Source of the DNA: Ambrosia x helenae
Taxonomy: Eukaryota; Streptophyta; Magnoliopsida; Asterales; Asteraceae
Direction of reading: 5' to 3'
DNA length: 64,000 bases
Assembly (NCBI GenBank): GCA_030844895.1
Contig: CM061223.1
Coordinates: 9,256,994-9,320,993 of the forward strand
Part shown: piece by piece, positions 44,107 to 55,500 of the stretch
How positions within the stretch are numbered: the stretch's first letter is position 1
Layout: every line of letters starts with the position of its first letter
The notes under the pieces: model-generated
Told to the model about the DNA's origin: nothing
The model's input: the letters and a program-made list of their open reading frames with translations, nothing else
The model's database searches: none
Translations under genes and position numbers: made by a program

Positions 44107-44351
44107 CGCCAAGTTAGGAGTGACATCCATACCTTGGTGATTAGCTTCACTCCTCTATAGGTTATTTATCTTAGGAATATATCTTTGAGATAGGAGTGAC
44201 ATCCACACCTCAAAGAGTATTTCCTTCAAAAAGAAACTTAACCACTAAGCTGGGAGTGATATCCTTAACTTAGTGATTGGTTTCATTCCACAATCGTTTT
44301 CAATTTTGAAATACATCTTTGAGTTAGGAGTGAAATCCACATCTCAAAGAT
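44107..44351 (+). repeat. Four stem-loops with common loop and differing stems in Gypsy leader
   Basis: Each unit has the loop word ggagtgayatcc or a one-base variant, flanked by a different complementary pair: CGCCAAG/CTTGGTG (44107-44139), TCTTTGAG/CTCAAAGA (44182-44216), CACTAAG/CTTAGTG (44243-44275) and ATCTTTGAG/CTCAAAGAT (44315-44351). Stems change together while the loop stays, which points to RNA structure. The place, about 200 bp after the primer site, is where packaging or dimerisation signals of LTR elements lie. Confidence 0.75.
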
Positions 44352-44910
44352 CTATTTCTACATCTCGTTGATTATGAATTTTCTTAAATATTGGTAATCT
44401 ATTACATACGTTAATTTTATCATTCACGTCATTTTAAATCTTGGTCTTTCAAAACACATTAGATTTACACATACTTCATAAAATGGTTTCATTTTGCATT
44501 TTATAAACTTGTAGTGCATATTTTACAAATCAAATGTAAACCTTTTGTTTTCATATGACGTATCCAATATATACTTTCAGGAGAAATTTGCAACTAATAA
44601 CAGGCCTTACAACACTTTTCGAACTCGACTTCTCGTAAACACATGAAAATACGAAGATTTTTCAAATGAACCTGTTTTTGAATCTAAAACACACTTTGAT
44701 TTCTAAAAAGTTATCTTCATGCATTACTAATATCCTTTCAACTATATCACGAAGTTTGAGCAAACTACGTTTTTGATAAACAAAAATTTATCTTATTACA
44801 CTCGCACTTTTTCAATCGCAAAACTTTTGGTCTAACAAAATATTGGACATATCTTCATCGAAATGTTGCTAAATGTCTTTTAACAGATAGTGCATATATT
44901 TTAAACCCGC

Positions 44911-44955
44911 ACTACGTGACACCTCGATGTTTCCGCCATCAGTTGGGGTGTTACA
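44911..44955 (+). repeat. Second Tekay-like LTR end
   Basis: 45 bp (actacgtgacacctcg ... ggggtgttaca) matching 43848-43892 with one difference. The rest of this LTR is not present. Confidence 0.65.
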
Positions 44956-45407
44956 ATTAAATACCTCTACGGCCCGTAGAGACCTCTGCAAGCCGCAGAG
45001 TTTTCTATCAGCACTTTAAACCATTAACCATGCACGATTTTCAATCCAAACATCAAAATTTCAATTTTTTTTCTCCGACGGTTCCGAAATTTCTCTGGCG
45101 AAAATACCATCCGACCAACCAGTTCATAACACAATATCTTCGGGTGAATGGTTTGACGTATGTTGCGTCCCGGAAAGCGATAGTGAGCGTGGTGAGCCAG
45201 AGGTTATATATGGGAAAGCAGCGTTGCGGATTTAAATGAACAACCACAGCTGCCCGATTTAAACGAGGAGTATGTAGAAGAACCGGAGTCATGTTACGTG
45301 CCTCCAAGCGCTCCACGATACGCACACGAGGCGGGTGACTGTAGCGTGGAACCGAACCCGGATATTTCGTTTGAAACACTCAGGTGTGTTTATTTATTTA
45401 CGCCCGT

Positions 45408-45833
45408 TCTTGGTTTTAAAAAGCGCGAAGCGCACAAAAGCGACGAGGTCTAAAAACCGAGGCGCAAAGCGCAAATCGCAAAAGCGGTGGGCTTTTCGTA
45501 CGCGAAGCGCAAGACAATTATATAATTTTTTTTATATATGCTATAGGTTTTTAGCATTATTTACTCAAAATATAGATGCAAATAAGGTATATATATGATT
45601 TAACTAAAATGTACAACCTTTTTAGCTACATGTATAACACTTTTAAGCACAAAAACAGCATGTGTACAAAAAGCGCGCTTTTTCTCGTTTTTTTTCTTGC
45701 GCTTTTCGTGCGCCTTTTGCGCTTTTCTTGCGCTTTTCGTACACTGCTCGCCTAGGGTTACATAAGGCGCACGGATTTGCGCCTAGGTGCGCTTTGCGCT
45801 TAAGCGCGCCTCAAGCGCGCTTTTTAAAACATA
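45408..45833. mobile_element. MITE with 8-bp duplication, GCGC-word rich
   Basis: 426 bp. The left end reads TCTTGGTTTTAAAAAGCGCG; the right end, reverse-complemented, reads TATGTTTTAAAAAGCGCGC. It is flanked by acgcccgt (45400-45407) and acgcctgt (45834-45841), 8 bp with one mismatch, so hAT-like. The arms are full of gcgcttttgcgc words. Confidence 0.65.
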
Positions 45834-45894
45834 ACGCCTGTTTATAATTTACACATGTATATATGTTGCCCGTATGTATATATGTTGCCCCGTA

Positions 45895-45990
45895 TATATA
45901 TGTGTATGCATGTATGTATGTATGTTTGTATGCATGTATGTATGGTTGTATGTATATATGTAGGTATGTATGCATGTATGTTTGTTTATG
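45895..45990. repeat. TATG/TGTA microsatellite
   Basis: Imperfect tatg/tgta repeats (tatgtatgtatg, tgcatgtatg) over about 95 bp. Confidence 0.8.
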
Positions 45991-46061
45991 GGTATGCATA
46001 ATTTATATTGTTAATATATAAAAATTTGACTAGACTCGTATATAAACTTTCAAGTATTTGC

Positions 46062-46347
46062 AAATCTTAAAGAGGTGACAGATTGGATTTCCCTCAGAGC
46101 AAGAGCTCTTGGTTACATCACTGTATATAAACGTACTGAAAACAAGGGAAAGGGGGAGAATAAGAGACCAGATTCGGCTACTATAGTTTGTACCTTACAT
46201 GGCAAACCTCGTAGTGTAGCCACACTTCGGAAGACGGGTAGTAAAAAGTGTGAATGCCCGTTTGAAGTTAAGGCGAAATACAACTTGGGATACGATGGTT
46301 GGCGTTTGAGGGTCATCAACCCAACTCATAACCACCCACCTTTGTGA
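46062..46347 (+). pseudogene. FAR1-type zinc-binding domain fragment
   Basis: Preceded by an acceptor-like ag. The open frame reads WISLRARALGYITVYKRTEN, then IVCTLHGKPRSVATLRKTGS, KKCECPFEVKAKYNLGYDGW and RLRVINPTHNHPPL, then a stop. The C...C...HNH spacing is that of the FAR1/WRKY-GCM1 DNA-binding domain found at the N-terminus of FAR1/FHY3 proteins and Mutator-like transposases. No transposase core (MULE DDE, SWIM) follows. A second short open stretch at about 46350-46500 (PTHDFWNRLVGRHNIHTNP) is in another frame. Confidence 0.6.
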
Positions 46348-46679
46348 ACGGAGACCACTTTATCGTGCTTAATACAGCAGAAGACGCTCCAATGCCACCT
46401 ACACATGATTTTTGGAACCGTTTGGTTGGGCGACATAACATTCATACAAACCCATGGGTTAGGCTATATTGGGATCGTCTGCAACAGGGTCTTATGTTGT
46501 AATTATAACGTGTAATGTACTATTAATTGAATTTTTTTTATTTTCGTTTACGCTCTTTTATAGATATAACAAGTAGTGCATAAAAAAGTTTAATTTTATC
46601 TGTCTTTATGCTATCTTAAGCTTTTTGTTGTGATAAAAAAACACCATAAAAAAGTTTAATTTTATCTGTCGTTCGCCAC

Positions 46680-47280
46680 TGGGGGGGGACCTCGAAAACT
46701 GGCCCTTCTGTAACTTCCCAAAGAAGTCGACCGCGCTCGAGCGCTTTATGAGGTTACGTGACCGCCCGGTCCCTGGACAGCGTGGAATCGAATGGAGCGC
46801 GCTGAGGGAGTTAGGCGCGGAGGAGAGGGCGAGGCAGTGGGTTCCAGAGGGTAGTGTTTGGGATCGTTTGTTTAGCATGTGCGGTGGGGAGGCTTATAGG
46901 CCGATAGTTATTCAGTTTTTGTCGACATTTCGCTTCCACCCACGCGTGGCTGGTGAGGAGGAGGACTCGACGAGCCGGAGATCTCGTTTAAGGTGTTAAA
47001 TACTGAGAAGGGGATGTCGTTAGATGAGTGGGCTACCTTTACCGGGCTGTACGAGGAGGTTGACCTCGTACAGGATCATTACACTACAACCATCAGCAAG
47101 TTGGATTTGGATGAGATGGCTGCATGGTGGCCCACCATTGGTAGTGAGATATACGGTGTCCCAGATCAAAAGATAGGTATTGTTTTATATATTATTATTA
47201 TTATAAAATATTGTTATTGTTTTACTCATTATATCAACTGTGCAGGGTTGGCAAGGCGTCTGAGATTGGTGACCTGTTGA
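46680..47280 (+). pseudogene. Athila-ORF1-like fragment
   Basis: Open pieces read ALERFMRLRDRPVPGQRGIE, WSALRELGAEERARQW, GSVWDRLFSMCGGEAYRPIV, FLSTFRFHPR and, after a frame change, LDEWATFTGLYEEVDLVQDH and WWPTIGSEIYGVP. The arrangement resembles the ORF1/Gag-type proteins of Athila-like Gypsy elements, by memory of the family only. It is interrupted by at least one frameshift near 46990. Confidence 0.4.
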
Positions 47281-47642
47281 TTCGTTACCTGCACCGCTGC
47301 CTGACTTTCTCTGTCTATTTATATAAATGTTTGTTATACACTTACACGCTTAACGAGACAATTATATACGCTTAACTGCTTACGCTTAAAAAAACTAAAA
47401 ACTAAAAGTGCCATCTTGTTAGCGTTATTTTATTAAAAATTTTGTTGGTCGTTCTAAAAAAAAAACACCATCCAAAACGAAGGTAAAAGTAGTAAAAGTA
47501 TTAAAGTGATATCTACGGCTCTCAGAGGCCTGTACAGCCGCATAAGCATAAGTCAATGATTGACAATGATTGACACAGACCTCTGCGGCTCGCAGAGGTC
47601 TCTACAAGCCACAGAGGCTGGTGCAAATAAATTGTAAGGAGG

Positions 47643-47650
47643 TATAAATA
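47643..47650 (+). promoter_or_regulatory. Possible TATA box of SEC31
   Basis: TATAAATA, 289 bp before the SEC31 ATG and directly after the last CTCTGCGG-type word. A (CA)n run follows in the presumed 5' UTR. Position and sequence are plausible, with no further support. Confidence 0.35.
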
Positions 47651-47938
47651 AGTCCCACCTTAATAAAACTCGAAAACACATCCATATAATCTCAATCCCC
47701 AATTTTATAGAAATAAATAAATCATAGAACCTAAAAGTACCAATAACATTTCAGTCTTGCTCAAAACCGTACCTCTTTATCAACCCTGTCATGAACACCA
47801 CCAACTGAAACAAGTAACAGAAGAGAAACAAGAGAGAGAACACACACACACACACACACCACACACACCTGAACAAACAACCCAACCCAACCAAACCCAG
47901 ATTTGTTTCTCTCTCATCACCTTCTTCCAGATCTCCCA

Positions 47939-50900
47939 ATGGATAATAATATTATTAATAATAATAATAATAATACATCTGCCTGCATCAAAGAGGTGAA
48001 CAGATCAGCCTCCGTAGCCTTTTCCCCCGATGCCCCTTTCCTCGCCGCCGGCACCATGGCCGGTGCCGTCGACATGTCCTTCAGCTCTTCCGCCAATCTC
48101 GAGATCTTCCACCTAGATTTCCAATCGGACGATCGTACCCTGCCCTTATCTGGCTCTGTACCTTGTTCTGAACCCTTTAATCGCTTGTCTTGGGCAGATC
48201 ACCCACATCTGGGTCTGAAGAGTTTTCTTTCGGTCTTGTTGCTGGTGCCTTGTTGATGGCAATATCGGTATCTGGAATCCAAGAATTCTTATTGGGTATT
48301 GTAAAGTTTCGATTTTTATTTGATTGCTTGAATCTTGGATAATGTTTTCATTGGATCGGTTGTTATAGGATGTAAAATTGGGGTCTGATTGGTAATGTGT
48401 AAGGATTTGAGCTGATTAGAAATGATCTTGTGCTGTTTCTGTTAGATAGGGAGTTTCTTTTTTATTTTTTTTATATATATTTTTTTTATTTTTTTAATTT
48501 GGAATTCAAGAATACTTATTGGGTATTGTAAAGTTCCAATTTTTATTTGAATTTGGGTTTATTTTTTTTCTTATTTTATGATTTGAATGTTGATGCATAA
48601 TTGTTGTGTAATTGGTAATGTGGTTTTGTTAAGGGATTTTTTTTATTGGATCTGATTGTTTTTTAGGAATTTTAATATGAGTTTGTTCGTATTCGGTTAA
48701 CTAGCTAGTAGACTAGTAGTGTAATTTGGATGCTTTAAGATCAATGGGCTCTCACTTAAGCTTTGCAAGGGTGATTTCTATGTGTATGTTGGGATACAAG
48801 TGATATTAGCATTGATAATTTGATCCGTCGTTAACTGCGGAGAAAAGAAAATGAACTAATAAAATTGGAAATGGTGCTTGTATATGATTAAGATAGAGAG
48901 ACACCTTCTTTTGTTGCTAAAGATTGTTCTTTGTGTTTATCTAATGTTTTTCTTCTGTGAAGATGGGAAAATTATAAGACACATGGTTTTCTTGCTGATG
49001 ATTCATAGTTCGAGATTTTAAAATGGTGTTATGTTAGCGCGAAATGCGATAAGATATTGATAGTTGGACAAATTGGAATTGAGATTCATAAGAAATGAAA
49101 ATTAAAAAAAAAAAAATCTAATCTTGTTGTTCGTGTCACGTGTATTGTAGTTGGTGATGGGAAAAGCCATTCTTTCATTCTATTTTAATTTATATTGCTT
49201 GTGCTTTGTATGTTGTGCTTCTTTATACTTTTTTATCACACCGAGGCGACTCGTGATCATTAAAATATCATTTTTTATTATCACGAAACGCTTATTGTTA
49301 TTATCTTAACTGACTGTAGTTCTGAAGAAAATGAAGGCGCTCTTATTCAACAATTATCGAGGCATAAAGGGCCTGTAAGCGTTGATTTTTGTTTCTATGA
49401 TCATGGGTGTACTATGCATCATATCCCTTACTTTTTCTTTTCTCCCTTTAGGTCGTGGTCTTGAGTTTAGTAGTCTGTCACCGAACCATCTTGCTTCTGG
49501 TGCTGAAGAAGGGGAAATCTGTATATGGGATATCGCAAAGCCAACAGAACCGACTCATTTTCCTCCTCTCAAGGTAAGGATACTAATATTCTGACATCAT
49601 CTATCTACATTATATATTAAAAAATAATTGGAAATTTCTGTGCATTTAATCAAAATGTTATGAGTGAATTATTCAAAAGCCAACCATATCTTAAATATCT
49701 AATAAACCGCCACATGCAGGAAGTGCATCAGCTAAACAGGGTGAGATCTCTTTCTTATCATGGAACAGGAAAGTTCAACCCATATTGGCATCCACTTCTC
49801 TTAACGGGACAACTGGTATGAGCATAAACAACGATATTTATCAAGATAATATATGTTTTGAGATATTTAGGTTATATTGTTTGTTGTTTTGTTTCAGTGG
49901 TTTGGGACCTCAGGAAGCAAAAACCGATTATAAGGTAAACATATAGACTTGGATGCAAAATACCAATTATAATTTGTATATTATTAGGTATCTGAACTGT
50001 TAAGGAACAATGTATGAACAACCGATATACAGTTTTTCAGATTCAGTTAGAAGACGATGCTCTGTTTTACAGTGGCATCCTGATTTTGCCACTCAACTGA
50101 TTGTTGCTTCAGATGATGATAGTTCACCTGCTTTGAGGGTAACGAGTTAGGCCTTGTGTTTGTATTTCAAATGATACCACAAGTTAATATATTATTCTGA
50201 TGATGTAGCCTTTGTTTTGGCATGCAGATATGGGATATGCGTAACACAATGTCGCCACTGCGAGAGTTGGAAGGTCACAGTAAAGGTATGCTATTTCTCA
50301 ATTAATTGGGGATGTTTTTAGCATACTTATTTAGTTTTCATTAGATGGTTTATGAAAGTTATTTTCTTTGCCAGATACCTATCATTTTTAAATTTAGATA
50401 TATCAAATGATGATCAAGAAGATATGCAATTTTTTTTTTCATAATTTCTTTTTGATGAAATTATCTACATACAAGGAGAATAAAACACAATAAGTTATAC
50501 TTGCATACCAAACGTACTCAATAAGAAAGTTCCCGTGACACATAAATTGTCTTGTTTGCATGAATGTTTACATCATTATGAAATGTGTTGATACTGCTTT
50601 CTTGTGGTAGGTAAATGCAAATAAAAGCTGTTTACTATAATACTACAGTAAAAAAATAGATATGTTGAATATGTATATGTATATCATAGTTATCAAAGGC
50701 GCTAGGCGCACTCAAGGCGCATAGGCTCTCCCGGGCCTAGGCGCAAGGCGCAAAAAAGCGAGGGCCTGAGATAAAAAAGCGAACAAAGAAAATAAAGTAA
50801 AATATAATAACATAATGCTATTTTTCATCTGGTTAGTATCAAAAGTTTTAAAATATTGATGTATTAGTGTATAGAATTAGTTTTCCTTAGATAAAAGTAG

Positions 50901-52467
50901 AAATTTGGCTGGAATCAAGCCATAGTTTAACGAATTTGGCTAGAAACTCTCCGGGGTTTGGGACTTTAGCTAAAATCAGTGCCTAAACCGTCACCTGGAG
51001 AATTAAAGCGCAATTCCCTTGACTCAAAGCGCAAATGCATCGCCTCGCCTAAAAAATGGGCCTAGGCGCAAGAAGCGATGGCTTTTAACAGGATGGTAAC
51101 GTTGATGATTACTATAAACAGGATTGTATATGTATACGTGTCTAATTGTCTATATTAAATTTCTGAACTGAGTCTGAGTTTCTCACAATTTTTCGATTCA
51201 AGAACCACAAGTAGACAAACATTTAAAAGGATGGTTAAGTTGATGATTACTATTATTATATTCAACATTTAAACCTTTAACCAAAATTGGTATATCTACA
51301 TGAAAACTGAAAACATATGATTAACTGATTTAAGGCGCTTAACCATTTCCGAACCTTGGTAAAGTTATTAGCAAACAGACACTTACTATTTGTCATAATA
51401 ATTTTAGTTTGCCGTTACGAATATTTTGATGGTGTTACTTTTAACATTTTTTACTTCTCGCTTTTCAACAATATGGTGTAACAGGTGTGGTTGCAATGTC
51501 ATGGTGTCCCACTGACAGCACCTATTTGCTAACATGTGCCAAAGATAACCGCACTATTTGCTGGACACCAACTCTGCTCAGGTCTGTAAATCTTTCCGTT
51601 AGTTTAAATCTATAATGGTTTACTTAGTAAATATCTTATGGTAATTTTTCGTTCTTTTAGCGTCTAACCTACTTAAATGTCTTGATGTAGATCGTATCTG
51701 AACTTCCAGCTGGCACCAACTGGAATTTCGACGTTCACTGGTATCCAAAGATACCAGGAATCATATCAGCATCTTCTTTTGACGGGAAAATTGGCATTTA
51801 TAATATTGAGGTACTTATCTCTGTCTTTTTATATCGTTATTTCTTCTGTAAGACCATAGCGTATTTCCACTCATAATTAAAAAAAAAAACATATTTGCTT
51901 CTGACCATGTTGAAATCATGAGGTTTATCTATTAACCTTTTTATAAGCTTAAGCCTTTTTTCTCCCTTTTTATAGGCCTGTGCTCGATATGGTGCTGGTG
52001 AGAATTACTATGGTTCAGGTAATGCGGCTCTATATAAAGTGAAAGTGTTACGTTTTATGTATCTGTAAACATCCCTTTGTTAAGATAATCCTAAACCATT
52101 GTCTATATCTGGTTCCTGTTTTGCAGCGCCATTAAAAGCGCCGAAATGGTATCAACGTAAAGCTGGAGTTTCTTTTGGCTTTGGTGGGAAAGCTTGTTTC
52201 GTTTCACTCAACTGGTTCTTCTGGACCATCAGAGGTATACATATTTGCACTGCTTGTCTACTTAGTTATATAATATAACTGCCTTCTAGTTACCTAACTG
52301 TCTTTTTCTATAGGTTAATGTGCACGACTTGGTTACCGAACACAGTTTAGTGACTACTTCATCTGAATTTGAAGCTGCAATGCGAAGCGGAGATAGATCT
52401 ACTTTAAGGCTTCTTTGTGACAAAAAGTCACAAGAGTCTGAGTAAGTTCCCATAAGATTCTTTAACT

Positions 52468-52508
<41 letters not shown>

Positions 52509-55500
52509 CATACGTATGTATAAAAAAATAAAAAAAAATGGACAAAAAGGCATCTACAGGTGAACGCATATGCCCCGTTTCTTCTGGGATTGTAAATATC
52601 TATTTTTTACCGGTTACCAACCCTTGAATGCGTTTTGTTGTGTGAGCAGATCGGAGGAGGAAAAAGAAACATGGGGATTCTTGAAAGTGATGTTTGAAGA
52701 CGACGGAACAGCAAGAACAAAGCTTTTGAACCACCTTGGCTTTACTTTACCTGTAGAAGTGAACGAGGATGTACAAGAATTATCTCAAGAAATAAGTTCT
52801 CTAAATTTTGAAGAACAAGAAGCAAGTAAAGACGCATTTGTAGGTGGCAATCAAACACCAATTGATAACGGGGAAGATTTCTTCAACAATCTCCCAAGTC
52901 CTAAATGTGATACGCCTGTCTCAACTCCTGGGAAAAACGCTGAAGAATATGTTCCCAATTTTGAAGAATCACCAAAGGAAAGTGATTTGCATTTGGGGAC
53001 CGTGACCCTTCATTTAATGATGCTGTACAACGGGCTTTGGTTGTTGGGGATTATAAGGGAGCTGTTGCACAGTGCATAGCGGCAGATAAGATGGCCGATG
53101 CTTTAGTTATTGCACAGGTTGGCGGTGCTTCCCTTTGGGAGACCACACGTGATCAATACCTAAAGAAGAATCGTTCTCCTTACCTAAAGGTCATTTCCCT
53201 TTTCATCTTCTCGCTGCCGTAAATGCTATAATCAATTACATACCAGCATGCATGCGGCATGCGGGTCATTAAAAGTTGGTTTCTTGTTTCACTCACATCT
53301 TTCAGTAACCTGTTGACTGGTTGACACACTGACATGGCAGTTATTGAACAATTTGAACAAAAAGTGTGCCATGTCATCAGGCTACTGATAGGGTCTGAAT
53401 GTCTGATATATTAACATCTGAATCTGTCATCAGGCGGTAATCGGATGAACTAAACAAAAGCCCTTTTTTTTTTTTTTTTTCTAATATGACCCATGTGGTG
53501 TTTCCTCGAGAACAATGAAGTGGGACAAATGAAAAATAAGCATTTGTTTTTATGTGATTTGTCCGTAGTTATATAAATTTTTTTTTTGAGTTTATCAATC
53601 TCTGTGGTTCAACTAAGTACCGGTATATTTTTCTTCAACAGGTTGTCGCTGCAATGGTAAATAATGACCTAGTTAGTCTGGTAAATACCAGGCCCCTGAA
53701 ATCCTGGAAGGAAACACTTGCTCTCCTATGCACTGTAAGTTTCCTAGAGTTATGATTACTCTTCTACTTATGCCTGTTATAATTACTGTAGATTAATTAT
53801 GCATATATATTCACAGTTTGCACAAAGGGAGGAATGGACTTTACTTTGCGACACCCTTGCAGCTAGGCTTGTAGCTGCTGGTAATACACTAGCCGCAACT
53901 CTTTGTTACATATGTGCTGGCAACATTGATAAAACAGTTGAAATCTGGTCAAAGAATGTTACTGGTGAACACAAGGGTGAATCCTACGTTGAGCTTCTTC
54001 AGGTAACCATACTACCTTATGCGTGACGTTTTTAATTTATTTATTTTTTTCATGTGAAAAGTAATAACAAAAGTTAATAATATCTTTTTTATATTAGGAT
54101 TTAATGGAGAAGACTGTGGTTCTTGCTTTAGCAACTGGTCAGAAGAGATTCAGTGCTTCTTTATGCAAACTTGTTGAAAAATATGCTGAAATATTAGCGA
54201 GTCAAGGACTTTTGACCACCGCTATGGAATATTTGAAACTTATGGGCACCGAAGACTTGTCTCCTGAACTTGTTATTTAAGAGATCGTATAGCACTCTCA
54301 TCTGAACCAGGTATATGTTTTGTGTTTTACAATTTTTTTGTCCCCCTGGCTTTTGATACCTTCGGTTCCCTAGCACCGGAAGCTATTTGTTTCCTGACCA
54401 GGGTTTAGCGGGTTGTCCATAGCAATGTCTCAGTGGCAGGGGGTAGGGTTTTGTGTTTAGTAGATTAGGATTTGCCAGTGTTGTAAAAGGCGCCCTAGGC
54501 GCTAGGCTGAAGAAAAACTAGGAATTATGCCCTAGGCGGATTCCTGGCCAATTTGGCAGTTAGGCGGAGCCTAGGCGGGCCTAGGTGGTGTTATTTTTTA
54601 TTTTTATTATTTTTTTATTAAATTTCTAAGTATTTCTAGGTATTTCTTAGTATTATGTGTATATATCTAAGTATTATGTGTATATATCTTAACATATTTT
54701 CAAAAAACCCCTAAATTTGTGTGTATATATATATATATATAACACATATAAAATACCAAAACGCCTAATTCCGCCTAGTCCCGACTAGTCCCTAGGCTGG
54801 ACCTCACCGCCCGCCCAGCGCCTAGCGCCTTTTACAACACTGGGATTTGCTATCCAGAAAGGGGTGGCGGCGCAGCTTGTTGCCCGCTTGCCTGCTATCT
54901 TGATGTAATCCTTGCAGTTTTATAATTAATAAAAAAAAATTAACAAAAAAATAAAATAAATTATATTTTAAGTTTCAACTCTTTAACTTTTTTGTATGTT
55001 TGCTTATACAGAGAAAGAGACAACACGGTCGGCAGATTTTGTTCACAGTCAACCACAAATGGGAGCTGTATACGGTACAAACCAGCAAACAAACTCTGTT
55101 GTCGAACCTTCTAGAAACTATTATCAGGTAAATTTTTTTTCTTCGTAATCTCTCATGAAAGAAAAATATTATACAATTAGAAAACCTATATATTCAATTA
55201 CAGAAAACTATGCAGGATAATAGCTCTTATCAACAACCATCTGAGCCTTTATACAATCCTCAATATCAACAGCCACAACAACCTTCTCTGTTTGTTCCAA
55301 CTCCTGCCGCTCATGCTCCACCTGTACGTAAATAATTAAACACTACATATATGTGTGTGTTAACAGTGTTATGCAAAGTTGGATTAGTGATATTATTTGT
55401 TATTTATGTTTTTTTTAGGTGGGATTTAATCCACCGCCAGTTACAACTCAGCCTGCACCCAAAGTCTTTGTTCCTACAACACCGCCTGTTATGCGAAACG

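Larger units (their letters stand above)
33397..44955 (+). mobile_element. Gypsy (Tekay/Del-like) remnant with nested element
   Basis: The left LTR seems to run 33397-34238 and resume after the nested element at 42002-43892. It begins TGTGACATCC and ends GGTTGGGGTGTTACA, near-complementary termini. A primer site follows at 43895-43908. The other LTR end is at 44911-44955 and shares 45 bp with 43848-43892 (one mismatch). The interior is only about 1 kb of non-coding leader, so all protein genes have been deleted. Flanks: attct on the left and attaa on the right do not form a clean duplication, so the left edge is uncertain. Words of the CTCTGCGG type lie immediately outside both edges. Confidence 0.5.
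44962..47640 (+). mobile_element. Decayed element with FAR1-type and Athila-ORF1-like pieces
   Basis: The region is bounded by palindromic CTCTGCGG-type words (44962-45002 and 47515-47625). Inside are an exon-like stretch at about 45200-45382 with DLNEQPQLPDLNEEY, a FAR1-type domain at 46062-46347, and a separate gag-like piece at 46680-47190. A hAT-like MITE and TATG microsatellite DNA fill the gap. It may be a MULE with captured sequence or several collapsed elements; I cannot decide. Confidence 0.4.

Noticed and set aside
33116..47625. Spaced CTCTGCGG-type words as a CRISPR-like array
   Set aside because: Spacing is irregular, words vary, and the host is a plant nuclear genome; these are palindromic element words.
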